DNA from: an uncultured Veillonella sp.
GTDB lineage: Bacteria > Bacillota > Negativicutes > Veillonellales > Veillonellaceae
Length of the DNA: 6,168 bases
Reading direction: 5' to 3'
Assembly: GCA_900766125.1 (NCBI GenBank)
Contig: CAAFUD010000154.1
Span: forward strand, 1 to 6,168
A model generated the notes under the pieces. It was not told the DNA's origin and did not search any database. It was given only the letters and a program-made list of their open reading frames with translations. The stretch's first letter is position 1. Each line of letters opens with the position of its first letter. A program made the translations under genes and the position numbers. Positions 1 to 5,912 of this stretch are shown in pieces.

Positions 1-1
1 A

Positions 2-442
2 GTGGTGAAAAATGACCGCAACGATATTTCTAAACTAGATGATTTGAAAGGCAAAAAAATCGCCGTTACTACATCCTCTGAGTTCAATGAATTGGTAAAA
101 CAATTCAACGAAACAGCTAATCCACCAATTGATATTATCTACACAGATAAAGCAGGTGCTGAAACATTGAACCTCGTTGCTACAGGTCGTGCTGATGCAG
201 CAGGTGAGTACGAATACGTAATTAATTCTGCTATTAAGGACCGTGGCTTACCACTCAAAGCCGTAGGCGATGTATTGGCAGTAGTACCAACATACTTCTT
301 GTCTAAACGGACAGACGACATGAAACAAGTAAACGAAAAAATCGATAAAACGATGAAAGAAATGCGTGCTGATGGTACGTTGAAAAAACTTTCTGAACAA
401 TATCTTGGTGGGGATTACACATTCGATCCAACACAAAAATAA
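2..442 (+). CDS. Amino acid ABC transporter substrate-binding protein, C-terminal part (5' end outside window)
   Basis: This is the C-terminal half of a family 3 extracellular solute-binding protein (SBP_bac_3 fold), which captures a polar amino acid outside the membrane and delivers it to the permeases encoded just downstream. The visible 146 residues include the typical lobe-crossing segment KLDDLKGKKIAV (about residues 11-22), the stretch LVATGRADAA (about 58-67), and the closing helix with MRADGTLKKLSEQYLG near the end. The reading frame is open at the left edge. The GTG at position 2 is probably an internal valine codon, because a full family member is about 250-280 residues and would begin with a signal peptide that is absent here. 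A terminator-like hairpin and then the permease genes follow. The family is clear. The substrate is inferred only: the operon resembles cystine importers such as TcyJKLMN, but glutamine, histidine or arginine importers share this architecture. Confidence 0.93.
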   Translation: MVKNDRNDISKLDDLKGKKIAVTTSSEFNELVKQFNETANPPIDIIYTDKAGAETLNLVATGRADAAGEYEYVINSAIKDRGLPLKAVGDVLAVVPTYFLSKRTDDMKQVNEKIDKTMKEMRADGTLKKLSEQYLGGDYTFDPTQK

Positions 443-443
443 C

Positions 444-470
444 GAATAGGCCGCCTTGGCGGCCTTATTC
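444..470 (+). terminator. Intra-operon terminator-like hairpin (probable attenuator)
   Basis: GGCCGCC (449-455) pairs with GGCGGCC (458-464). The stem extends outward through GAATA and TTATTC with one bulged T. The hairpin starts two bases after the binding-protein stop codon and is followed by the T-rich stretch TTATTCTATTAT. It lies in the 55-base gap before the first permease. In binding-protein-dependent transporters such partial terminators, or 3'-end-stabilising hairpins, commonly make the binding protein more abundant than the membrane subunits. That role is inferred here. The T tract is interrupted, so read-through is expected. Confidence 0.72.
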
Positions 471-486
471 TATTATGTCTAGAAGC

Positions 487-492
487 GAGGTG
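487..492 (+). promoter_or_regulatory. Shine-Dalgarno site fixing a GTG start
   Basis: GAGGTG matches the 16S anti-Shine-Dalgarno core and lies 5 bases before the GTG at 498. It supports this GTG as the real start of the first permease. The next in-frame ATG (codon 10) has no comparable site and would cut into the conserved N-terminal part. The same GAGGT motif precedes the ATPase gene (1921-1925) and the acetyltransferase gene (2710-2714). Confidence 0.8.
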
Positions 493-497
493 CTACT

Positions 498-1214
498 GTG
501 GGCAAGTATTTTGATGTGTCCTACATGATCCAAGCGTTTCCACAGCTCTTGAATTATGTGCACGTAACGGTGCTCATTACCGTTATTTCTGCCATCTTAG
601 GTGTTATTTTAGGCTCTATCATAGCCATCATTCGCCTCAAGAAGGTACCAGTATTAAACCAATTATTTATCGTATTTATATCCTTTATGCGGGGCACTCC
701 ATTCTTGGTACAGCTGTTCCTCATATACTTTGGGGTGCCAGAAATCATGTCCCATATGGGGCTTAACATGAGAAATGTGCCGGGCCTCGTATTTGTATAC
801 GCCGTGTTTACATTGCATATTGCGGCGTATAGTGCCGAAATCATGCGCTCCAGTATCGATGCGGTGGCTCCTGGTGAGAAGGAAGCTGCTAAGAGCCTTG
901 GTATGACCGAGTTCCAAAGCTATGTGCGCATCATCTTGCCGCAGGCTTTCACTATGAGCATTCCACCGTTGACGAACCTCGTTATCGGCATGTTGAAAGG
1001 GACGGCGCTCATCTTTAACGTCGGCGTTGTAGATATGATGCGTAAGGCGGACCTCATGGGCGGCAATAGCCAGCGCTATCTTGAATTATTCGTCGATGCA
1101 GCCATCATTTATGGCATATTAATTATCATCGTGTCCCTCTTGGGCCGATTGCTTGAAAAACGTTTTACCGTTGCGGGCAAGGAAACGCAACGCATTTTGA
1201 TCAGTGAGGAGTAG
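498..1214 (+). CDS. Polar amino acid ABC transporter permease (HisM/TcyL type)
   Basis: This is a membrane subunit of an amino acid importer, family BPD_transp_1. The 238-residue product has a hydrophobic segment at about residues 22-45 followed by several more, the family signature RGTPFLVQ (65-72), and the cytoplasmic EAA loop starting E129-A130-A131, with G135 and ILPQA (146-150), which docks onto the ATPase. The length is normal for the family (B. subtilis TcyL is about 239 residues). Translation starts at GTG with a good ribosome binding site. The gene follows the binding-protein gene after an attenuator-like hairpin and lies 6 bases before a second permease, with which it probably forms a heterodimer. 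Family assignment is firm. Similarity to the cystine importer rests on operon layout and subunit lengths, not on an alignment. Confidence 0.95.
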   Translation: MGKYFDVSYMIQAFPQLLNYVHVTVLITVISAILGVILGSIIAIIRLKKVPVLNQLFIVFISFMRGTPFLVQLFLIYFGVPEIMSHMGLNMRNVPGLVFVYAVFTLHIAAYSAEIMRSSIDAVAPGEKEAAKSLGMTEFQSYVRIILPQAFTMSIPPLTNLVIGMLKGTALIFNVGVVDMMRKADLMGGNSQRYLELFVDAAIIYGILIIIVSLLGRLLEKRFTVAGKETQRILISEE

Positions 1215-1220
1215 GGGCTT

Positions 1221-1937
1221 ATGGGACATATTATTGATTCAACCTATATTTATGGCACCTTCTTTGCTGTCATTCCTTATGTGAAAGTAACCCTCATGAT
1301 TACCTTCCTCAGCGTTGGTTTGGGTACAATCCTAGGACTATTAAGTTGCGTGCTACAACAAAATAAAGTACCTGTGCTCAGTCAGCTCAGTTATTTGTAC
1401 GTATTGTTGTGCCGTAGTATTCCGAACATGGTTCTCTTATACCTCGTGTACTATGGCTTGCCAATTCTTTTCCTCGCCTTAGAGGACAAAACAGGGGTAC
1501 ATGTGCCTTTTGAAAAGGTGCCAGCAACCTTCGTAGCCGTTGTAGGTTTAACATTGCATACAGGGGCCTATTTGAGTGAAATCTTCCGAGCTGCCTTGCA
1601 ATCGGTACCGAAAGGTCAAATGGAAGCGGCTCAGGCCATCGGTATGACTTGGTTCCAAGCGTTCCGTCGTATCGTATTGCCGCAAGCGACAGTCTTTGCG
1701 TTGCCATTATTTACAAATCAGTTCCTTAACACCATGAAGAGTACGAGCATCGTATTTGTCATCACTGTTATTGAATTGTTTGGCGCAGCAAAGTTATATA
1801 CAGAGGAAAATTCGCAGTATTTTGAGGCCTACATCGTAGTGGCCGGTCTATTCTGGGTGATGGGGATTGTCTTTGAATTTATCTTCCATCGTTTAGAAAT
1901 CTATGCAAGCAAGTATAAACGAGGTAATGCATTATGA
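1221..1937 (+). CDS. Polar amino acid ABC transporter permease, second subunit (TcyM type)
   Basis: This is the second membrane subunit of the importer, also 238 residues and homologous to the first. It has a transmembrane segment at about residues 21-45, RSIPNMVLLYLVYYG (65-79) in place of the RGTP motif of its partner, and an EAA loop with E135-A136-A137, G141 and VLPQA (152-156). Two different permeases suggest a heterodimeric pore rather than a homodimer. The ATG at 1221 follows the previous stop by 6 bases. GAGGAG at 1206-1211, inside the end of the upstream gene, serves as ribosome binding site, so the two are probably translationally coupled. The 3' end overlaps the ATPase start in an ATGA arrangement. 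Confidence 0.95.
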   Translation: MGHIIDSTYIYGTFFAVIPYVKVTLMITFLSVGLGTILGLLSCVLQQNKVPVLSQLSYLYVLLCRSIPNMVLLYLVYYGLPILFLALEDKTGVHVPFEKVPATFVAVVGLTLHTGAYLSEIFRAALQSVPKGQMEAAQAIGMTWFQAFRRIVLPQATVFALPLFTNQFLNTMKSTSIVFVITVIELFGAAKLYTEENSQYFEAYIVVAGLFWVMGIVFEFIFHRLEIYASKYKRGNAL

Positions 1938-2707
1938 TAGATATTAAACAAGTTCACAAATCCTTCGGGAACCGTGAAATTTTAAAGGGCATCGACCTAC
2001 ACGTGCCAACAGGGTCTGTAACGGTTATCCTTGGCCCATCTGGCAGTGGTAAGACGACGTTCCTTAGAACACTCAATTTCCTTGAAAAGGCCGATGCAGG
2101 GACGATGCAATTAAACGATATTTCCGTAGACCTACATAAAGCGTCTAATAAGGAAATCTTAAATGTACGCCGTAATACATCCATGGTGTTCCAGTCTTAT
2201 AACTTATTCTCTAATAAGACTGTTATTGAAAACATCATGGAAGGCCTTGTAACAGTTAAGAAAATGAAAAAATCTGAAGCCCGTGACATTGCGCAACGTT
2301 TCCTCAAGGAAGTAGGCATGGAAGGCTATGATGATTACTATCCAGTACAACTTTCAGGGGGTCAACAACAACGTATCGGCATCGCTCGTGCCCTTGCGAT
2401 GGACCCAGAGGTTATCCTCTTTGACGAACCTACATCAGCTCTTGACCCAGAGCTCGTAGGAGAAGTATTGGCTGTTATCCGTAAAATTGCTAAAGAGTTA
2501 GAGGTAACGATGATCATTGTTACTCACGAAATAGGCTTTGCTAAAGAAGTGGCTGACCAAGTAGTCTTCATGGAAGGCGGAATCATCGTAGAACAAGGTG
2601 ATCCTAAAGTGGTCCTTGAACATCCAAAAGAAGAACGAACACGTAAATTCTTGAGCCGTTACCTTACACTGGATAGTGAATTGCCTCTAGATAGTGCAGG
2701 ACTTTAA
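1934..2707 (+). CDS. Amino acid ABC transporter ATP-binding protein (TcyN/GlnQ type)
   Basis: This is the cytoplasmic ATPase that powers the importer. All nucleotide-binding elements are intact in the 257 residues: Walker A GPSGSGKT (34-41), Q-loop glutamine Q87 in VFQSYNLF, ABC signature LSGGQ (140-144), Walker B VILFDE (160-165), D-loop SALD (168-171) and switch histidine H198. The length and the KTVIENIMEG stretch are typical of polar amino acid ATPases. The start codon overlaps the stop of the second permease by 4 bases (ATGA), with GAGGT at 1921-1925 as ribosome binding site. The 257-residue length equals that remembered for B. subtilis TcyN, which is suggestive but not decisive about substrate. 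Confidence 0.97.
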   Translation: MIDIKQVHKSFGNREILKGIDLHVPTGSVTVILGPSGSGKTTFLRTLNFLEKADAGTMQLNDISVDLHKASNKEILNVRRNTSMVFQSYNLFSNKTVIENIMEGLVTVKKMKKSEARDIAQRFLKEVGMEGYDDYYPVQLSGGQQQRIGIARALAMDPEVILFDEPTSALDPELVGEVLAVIRKIAKELEVTMIIVTHEIGFAKEVADQVVFMEGGIIVEQGDPKVVLEHPKEERTRKFLSRYLTLDSELPLDSAGL

Positions 2708-2719
2708 ACGAGGTACATA

Positions 2720-3202
2720 ATGAAAGAATTTAGACAATTAACCGTAGATGATGCGGCTGAGTACCACGAGGTGTTGATTGCGGGATATGCAGAGAATAAG
2801 AACTATCCTATATCCTTTGATGCCATCAACTTTAGCCAAGAAGAGTCTCGTGCATGGATTTTAAAATATCCTGTGTATGGCCTCTACGTAGATGGCTCTT
2901 TGGTATGCTCTATTTCATTCCGCATGCCTTGGATTCCCAAGGCTACACCAGATGTATACCCGCATATTGCACACTTTGTGACGGCCCCTGAACATAAGGG
3001 AAAGGGCTATGCTCGTGAAGTCCTCGCCGAAGCAGAAGACCTACTCCGCAACGTATATAAAACACCAGCCGTAACACTAGGCACTGCCGCAGAACACCCA
3101 TGGCTTGCCAAAATGTATGAAGGCTTTGGCTTTAAAGAATACAAACGAGTACAACTACCAGGAAAAGTGCATACTACTATATTCTTTAAGAAAACATTGT
3201 AA
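2720..3202 (+). CDS. GNAT family N-acetyltransferase
   Basis: This gene encodes a predicted acetyl-CoA-dependent N-acetyltransferase of 160 residues, a normal size for a single GNAT domain. The acetyl-CoA pyrophosphate-binding motif A is visible as HIAHFVTAPEHKGKGYA (82-98), with the Q/R-x-x-G-x-G/A core represented by H92-K-G-K-G-Y-A98. Motif B is present as a tyrosine (Y133) before GFGF (135-138). The ATG lies 12 bases after the ATPase stop with GAGGT at 2710-2714, so it is probably the last gene of the transporter operon. The substrate is unknown. The placement recalls B. subtilis YtmI/SnaA, an acetyltransferase encoded with the TcyJKLMN importer that acts on S-modified cysteine, so acetylation of an imported amino acid is a reasonable guess. 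It could equally be an unrelated detoxifying acetyltransferase. Confidence 0.88.
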   Translation: MKEFRQLTVDDAAEYHEVLIAGYAENKNYPISFDAINFSQEESRAWILKYPVYGLYVDGSLVCSISFRMPWIPKATPDVYPHIAHFVTAPEHKGKGYAREVLAEAEDLLRNVYKTPAVTLGTAAEHPWLAKMYEGFGFKEYKRVQLPGKVHTTIFFKKTL

Positions 3203-3203
3203 A

Positions 3204-3233
3204 TTCAACTAAATATATAAAATATGTTATACT
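3204..3233 (+). promoter_or_regulatory. Possible promoter for the endonuclease gene (extended -10)
   Basis: TGTTATACT (3225-3233) gives an extended -10 element (TG, one base, then TATACT, 5 of 6 to consensus). A weak -35, TTCAAC (3204-3209), stands 18 bases upstream. Transcription from here would begin near 3240 and give a leader of about 100 bases that contains the hairpin at 3284-3326. A second candidate -10, TATAAA (3277-3282), has no well-spaced -35 and would start inside the hairpin. The region is AT-rich, so chance matches are likely. Confidence 0.4.
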
Positions 3234-3283
3234 TATATTACTTAGTGATATCTGTATTGTCATTTAGAGTGTTAAGTATAAAC

Positions 3284-3326
3284 AAATATCCCCCATATCT
3301 ATTTATGTTAAGATATGGGGGTATTT
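3284..3326 (+). terminator. Strong hairpin in the leader of the endonuclease gene (terminator of the upstream operon or attenuator)
   Basis: CCCCCATATCT (3290-3300) pairs perfectly with AGATATGGGGG (3311-3321) across a 10-base loop. With one bulged T at 3289, five further A-T pairs extend the stem to 3284 and 3326. TATTTTATA follows on the + strand, a moderate T tract. The hairpin ends only a few bases before the AGGGGTG ribosome binding site (3330-3336) of the endonuclease gene. It may terminate the transporter/acetyltransferase operon. Because the best promoter candidate lies upstream, it may also attenuate endonuclease expression. Confidence 0.65.
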
Positions 3327-3342
3327 TATAGGGGTGTGAATA

Positions 3343-4383
3343 ATGAATTATGAAACTTTTGTAGGTTATGTTGAAAATGAATTAAAACAACATTTGAGTA
3401 ATGTAAACTCTAAGACTTCGCCAACAGATGTAGAAGTTTTAGTAAAAGATGCTATTATTCAGGTATGTAAGACTTTAAAAATAGAGTGTCAAGTTGAATA
3501 TGTAGAGGGGGGACATAGCTTTCCTGATATTGTTTGCCGTTTTAGCGAAACATCTGCCTTGGGTATTGAAGTTAAAAGCTCAATACAACCTAAAAGTAAC
3601 AATAATAGCTGGACTATACTTGGTAATAGTATTTTAGGAAGTACTCGAGTAGATGTTGATGATACTTATATCGTTTTTGTGAAGTTAAATAAAAATGGTA
3701 CTTTTGTTAAATGTAAGCGATACGAAGATGCAGTGGCAGATATTGTTGTTACACATAGTCCTAGATATAAAATTGACTTAATACAGAATTCATGCGATTC
3801 TTTTTTCAATCGAAGTGGTATTAGTTATAATGAATTGAAAGGTGCAGAAAATCCTATTGGATTGATAACTAATTACTTTAAAGCTGAAGGGTTATCAGCA
3901 TGGTGGTTGGCTGAAAGTAGTCCTGCAGTTATTAGGACTTGGGATGAAATTGATGATGATTTAAGAGGTGAAATTATAAGTAAAGCTTTTGTATTATTCC
4001 CAGAGCTTTTTGGTAGCAGTTCTGTTAAATATAAACGTTTAGCAAAATGGCTGGTTACTAATTATAGTATTACTGATACAAGCTTACGGGATAGGTTCTC
4101 TGCTGGTGGAAAGGTGAAAAAAAGAGTTAATTTTAGAGCTGTTTTAATGCCACAGATTATACATCGTGTAGAAGAGTATAGAGATAATATTCTTTATTGG
4201 TTAGATATTATATCTTTGGATGAGTTAGCAGAAACTTGGGCAAATCAAGAAGTTCTCAAATCTCAAAACACTGAAGACCGAATCAAATTTTGGCTTAATG
4301 AGGTAGGCAAGGAGCTTATTAATTTAGATAATGGTATTAATATGGGGTTATATTTACAAAATTTATTCTGTAAAATAAATTGA
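3343..4383 (+). CDS. Putative type II restriction endonuclease (PD-(D/E)XK fold)
   Basis: The 346-residue product is not recognised as a named enzyme family. A candidate PD-(D/E)XK nuclease centre is visible: GGHSFPDIVCRF with P61-D62, then a beta-hairpin-like spacer, then GIEVKSS with E76-V77-K78. An upstream glutamate such as E31 or E52 could complete the site. After this come GNSILGSTRVDVDDTY (94-109) and a hydrophobic strand IVFVKL. The C-terminal 200 residues have no motif I can name, apart from a WW pair (187-188) and a basic patch KVKKR that could touch DNA. The start is supported by AGGGGTG at 3330-3336, 6 bases before ATG. The best evidence for function is its convergent neighbour, a cytosine-5 methyltransferase, whose gene it overlaps by 21 bases. 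Low GC and AGA arginine codons differ from the flanking transporter genes. The recognition sequence is unknown. A nuclease of another defence type is the alternative. Confidence 0.75.
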   Translation: MNYETFVGYVENELKQHLSNVNSKTSPTDVEVLVKDAIIQVCKTLKIECQVEYVEGGHSFPDIVCRFSETSALGIEVKSSIQPKSNNNSWTILGNSILGSTRVDVDDTYIVFVKLNKNGTFVKCKRYEDAVADIVVTHSPRYKIDLIQNSCDSFFNRSGISYNELKGAENPIGLITNYFKAEGLSAWWLAESSPAVIRTWDEIDDDLRGEIISKAFVLFPELFGSSSVKYKRLAKWLVTNYSITDTSLRDRFSAGGKVKKRVNFRAVLMPQIIHRVEEYRDNILYWLDIISLDELAETWANQEVLKSQNTEDRIKFWLNEVGKELINLDNGINMGLYLQNLFCKIN

Positions 4384-5748
4384 CCATAAACTTTCTAACC
4401 TTTTGGCTATATGGAAAGCCATTAGTGGTGGTACAGCGTTTCCAATTGCTTTATATGCATTTGTGGTGGAAACTCCATTTCTACCAGGTTGAATGAATTG
4501 GAATTCATCTGGGAATGTTTGGATTCTTGCACATTCTCTTATTGTTAATCTACGCTCTTTCATACCATTATTTAGTTCATTTATATATTTACCTCCATTC
4601 TCTAAGGATAATCGTCTAAATTCAATGTTTCCATGATGCTCAGAGCGTATTGTAGGAGCAATACCATCTAAATTTACTTCAATTTGGCCTTGGCAATGTT
4701 TACCCATAAATTTTGCTCCAGAATAATGTTTTTGATCTATATCTTCAGTTTCATTAGGTTCTAATAATCCATTTAATGCCTCTCGTACAGAAAAGTATGG
4801 TAGTAATCCTGGTTTTTCTTCTGCAGAATGAGTGATTTCTGGATATGGATCCAACTCTATATTATTATCTAGATTGGTTAGTTTATGTAATATATTAGGT
4901 TTAATAGCGGATTTTTTTAAACCTATAAAAATTACGCGTTCACGACTTTGAGGAACTCCGTAATCTGCTGCATGTAGTGTTTTTGCAGGGAATACAAAGT
5001 AACCTTCATCGGATATACTAGCAAAATCTGCTTCAATAATTGCTTTAGTATCTCCCAAATTTGTTAATCCTTTTACATTTTCTGCAATAAAAATTTTGGG
5101 TTGTGTAATAGCGATCACTTCCCTCATCCACATGTATAGTGTTCCTCTATTTTCTGCCGTCGGAGCATCAATATCACTTAAAAGTCCTTTATGGGACATT
5201 TTAGATTCGAATCCAAGTCTTTTTCCCGCAATACTAAAGTCTTGGCAAGGGAATCCACCAGTAACGATATCAATGTTTTTAGGGAATATATCTATTTTAT
5301 TATTTTGATGTAATTTAACTAAATCGACAATACTATCTAGATAATATTGTTCTGTTTTATCTGAAAAGTATTTAGACCATATTTGTTTTGCACTTGCCTT
5401 TATGTCATTGGCAAAGACTGTGGTAAATCGGGTTTTGGGTAACTTTATTCTTTTATCATCAATTTTTTCTGTCTTCCAGTCCGGATGAATTCGTGTGTTC
5501 AACTGACGGGCAAAAATAGTAAAATCTCCTTCAAAGCCTAGGTCCATTCCGCCACAACCTGAAAATAGAGATAAAACTCTTAAAGGTGTTTTGTTAGAGT
5601 TTGATGGTTTAGTAGTATTTTCAGGAATCTGCCATACACCACTTTGTTTAGTTGCATCTAAAATTCTTCCTTTGCGACAATAATTTTGAACTTGTCTTTC
5701 AGTGATATTCCATTCAATTGCTTTATCTTTTATAGTTACGTATTTCAT
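4363..5748 (-). CDS. DNA (cytosine-5-)-methyltransferase with N-terminal helix-turn-helix
   Basis: This 461-residue enzyme transfers a methyl group from S-adenosylmethionine to C5 of cytosine, presumably protecting host DNA from the convergent endonuclease. Residues about 1-47 form an excisionase/MerR-like helix-turn-helix (YVTIKDKAIEWNITERQVQ, then GRI, then WQIPEN), followed by a linker. The methyltransferase domain follows: motif I LSLFSGCGGMDLGF (59-72), acidic NDIK (114-117), catalytic loop GGFPCQDFS with Cys168, ENVKGL (223-228), QSRERVIFIG (267-276), a target recognition region at roughly 280-400, RRLTIRECARIQTFP (399-413), and GNAVPP (436-441). All key motifs are intact. The ATG is preceded by AAGGAA (5755-5760) at a 6-base distance. 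Two inverted repeats in its promoter and the HTH suggest autoregulation. The target site cannot be read from sequence. Composition is AT-rich like the endonuclease gene. Confidence 0.96.
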   Translation of the reverse strand: MKYVTIKDKAIEWNITERQVQNYCRKGRILDATKQSGVWQIPENTTKPSNSNKTPLRVLSLFSGCGGMDLGFEGDFTIFARQLNTRIHPDWKTEKIDDKRIKLPKTRFTTVFANDIKASAKQIWSKYFSDKTEQYYLDSIVDLVKLHQNNKIDIFPKNIDIVTGGFPCQDFSIAGKRLGFESKMSHKGLLSDIDAPTAENRGTLYMWMREVIAITQPKIFIAENVKGLTNLGDTKAIIEADFASISDEGYFVFPAKTLHAADYGVPQSRERVIFIGLKKSAIKPNILHKLTNLDNNIELDPYPEITHSAEEKPGLLPYFSVREALNGLLEPNETEDIDQKHYSGAKFMGKHCQGQIEVNLDGIAPTIRSEHHGNIEFRRLSLENGGKYINELNNGMKERRLTIRECARIQTFPDEFQFIQPGRNGVSTTNAYKAIGNAVPPLMAFHIAKRLESLWSIYFTE

Positions 5749-5764
5749 TTTACATTCCTTTTAT

Positions 5765-5778
5765 TTCGTAATTCCGAA
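5765..5778 (-). promoter_or_regulatory. Operator-like inverted repeat, leader copy
   Basis: TTCGTAATTCCGAA has TTCG and CGAA half-sites separated by six bases and an AATT centre. One mismatch breaks full symmetry. It lies just downstream of the expected transcription start (about 5781) and 4 bases before the ribosome binding site of the methyltransferase gene. It shares the TTCG-N6-CGAA pattern with the copy at 5795-5808, centre to centre 30 bp, close to three helical turns. It is a likely binding site for a regulator, possibly the methyltransferase's own HTH. Confidence 0.55.
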
Positions 5779-5787
5779 TATAAATAT

Positions 5788-5816
5788 ATTATACTTCGTT
5801 TTAACGAATAGAACAA
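5788..5816 (-). promoter_or_regulatory. Promoter of the methyltransferase gene
   Basis: Read on the - strand, TTGTTC (5816-5811) is a -35 with 3 of 6 consensus bases. TATAAT (5793-5788) is a perfect -10. The spacer is exactly 17 bases. Transcription should begin near 5781 and give a short leader of about 30 bases before the ATG at 5748. A TTCG-N6-CGAA inverted repeat occupies most of the spacer, so a protein bound there would block RNA polymerase. The -35 also overlaps a perfect 10-bp palindrome, AACAATTGTT (5812-5821). Confidence 0.65.
5795..5808 (-). promoter_or_regulatory. Operator-like inverted repeat within the promoter spacer
   Basis: TTCGTTTTAACGAA contains the perfect 6-base half-sites TTCGTT and AACGAA separated by two bases. 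It lies between the -35 and -10 of the methyltransferase promoter. It has the same TTCG-N6-CGAA frame as the leader copy at 5765-5778. Its position, symmetry and repetition argue for a repressor site. The identity of the repressor is inferred. Confidence 0.6.
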
Positions 5817-5855
5817 TTGTTTGGTGAAGAATTATATATTTTATGTAATTAAATA

Positions 5856-5889
5856 AAAACCCCGACATCTAAATTGATGTCGGGGTTTT
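5856..5889 (-). terminator. Strong rho-independent terminator (can act in both directions)
   Basis: GACATC and CCCC (5860-5869) pair perfectly with GATGTC and GGGG (5876-5885) across the 6-base loop TAAATT. Four flanking A-T pairs extend the stem to 14 bp. Read on the - strand it ends in TTTTTATTT, a classic terminator for the ribose-binding protein gene, whose stop lies 23 bases upstream. Read on the + strand a TTTT tract also follows, so it could stop transcription arriving from the cassette. It separates the ribose locus from the methyltransferase promoter. Confidence 0.92.
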
Positions 5890-5912
5890 CTGTACCCAGT
5901 TTCTATATACAA

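Noticed and set aside
2..4. GTG at position 2 as a start codon for a small 146-residue protein.
   Set aside because: The product begins in the middle of a solute-binding domain with no signal peptide, so the frame must continue to the left of the window.
3203..3342. Possible controller (C) protein gene or C-box for the restriction-modification system.
   Set aside because: No short HTH-encoding frame occurs in this gap or in 5749-5912, and the TTCG-N6-CGAA repeats of the methyltransferase promoter have no copy upstream of the endonuclease gene.
5096..5308. A 70-residue + strand open frame inside the methyltransferase gene.
   Set aside because: It is antisense to the catalytic motif region of a well-supported gene, has no convincing ribosome binding site and resembles no known protein. 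The other antisense frames in the transporter genes fail in the same way.
4363..5748. Orphan Dcm-like housekeeping methyltransferase.
   Set aside because: The overlapping convergent nuclease-like gene of the same unusual composition favours a restriction-modification pair over a solitary methyltransferase, although the endonuclease assignment rests on motif and context.
3227..5796. The 8-mer TTATACTT occurs on the + strand at 3227-3234 and 5789-5796, flanking the restriction-modification cassette like a target-site duplication.
   Set aside because: It is short and AT-rich in AT-rich surroundings, and both copies are explained as promoter elements (an extended -10 on one side, the complement of TATAAT on the other). 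Nothing else suggests a transposition event.
5817..5850. A + strand promoter (TTGTTT with TATGTA) divergent from the methyltransferase.
   Set aside because: The spacing is 19 bases with weak boxes, and transcription would run straight into the terminator at 5856-5889 with no gene to serve.
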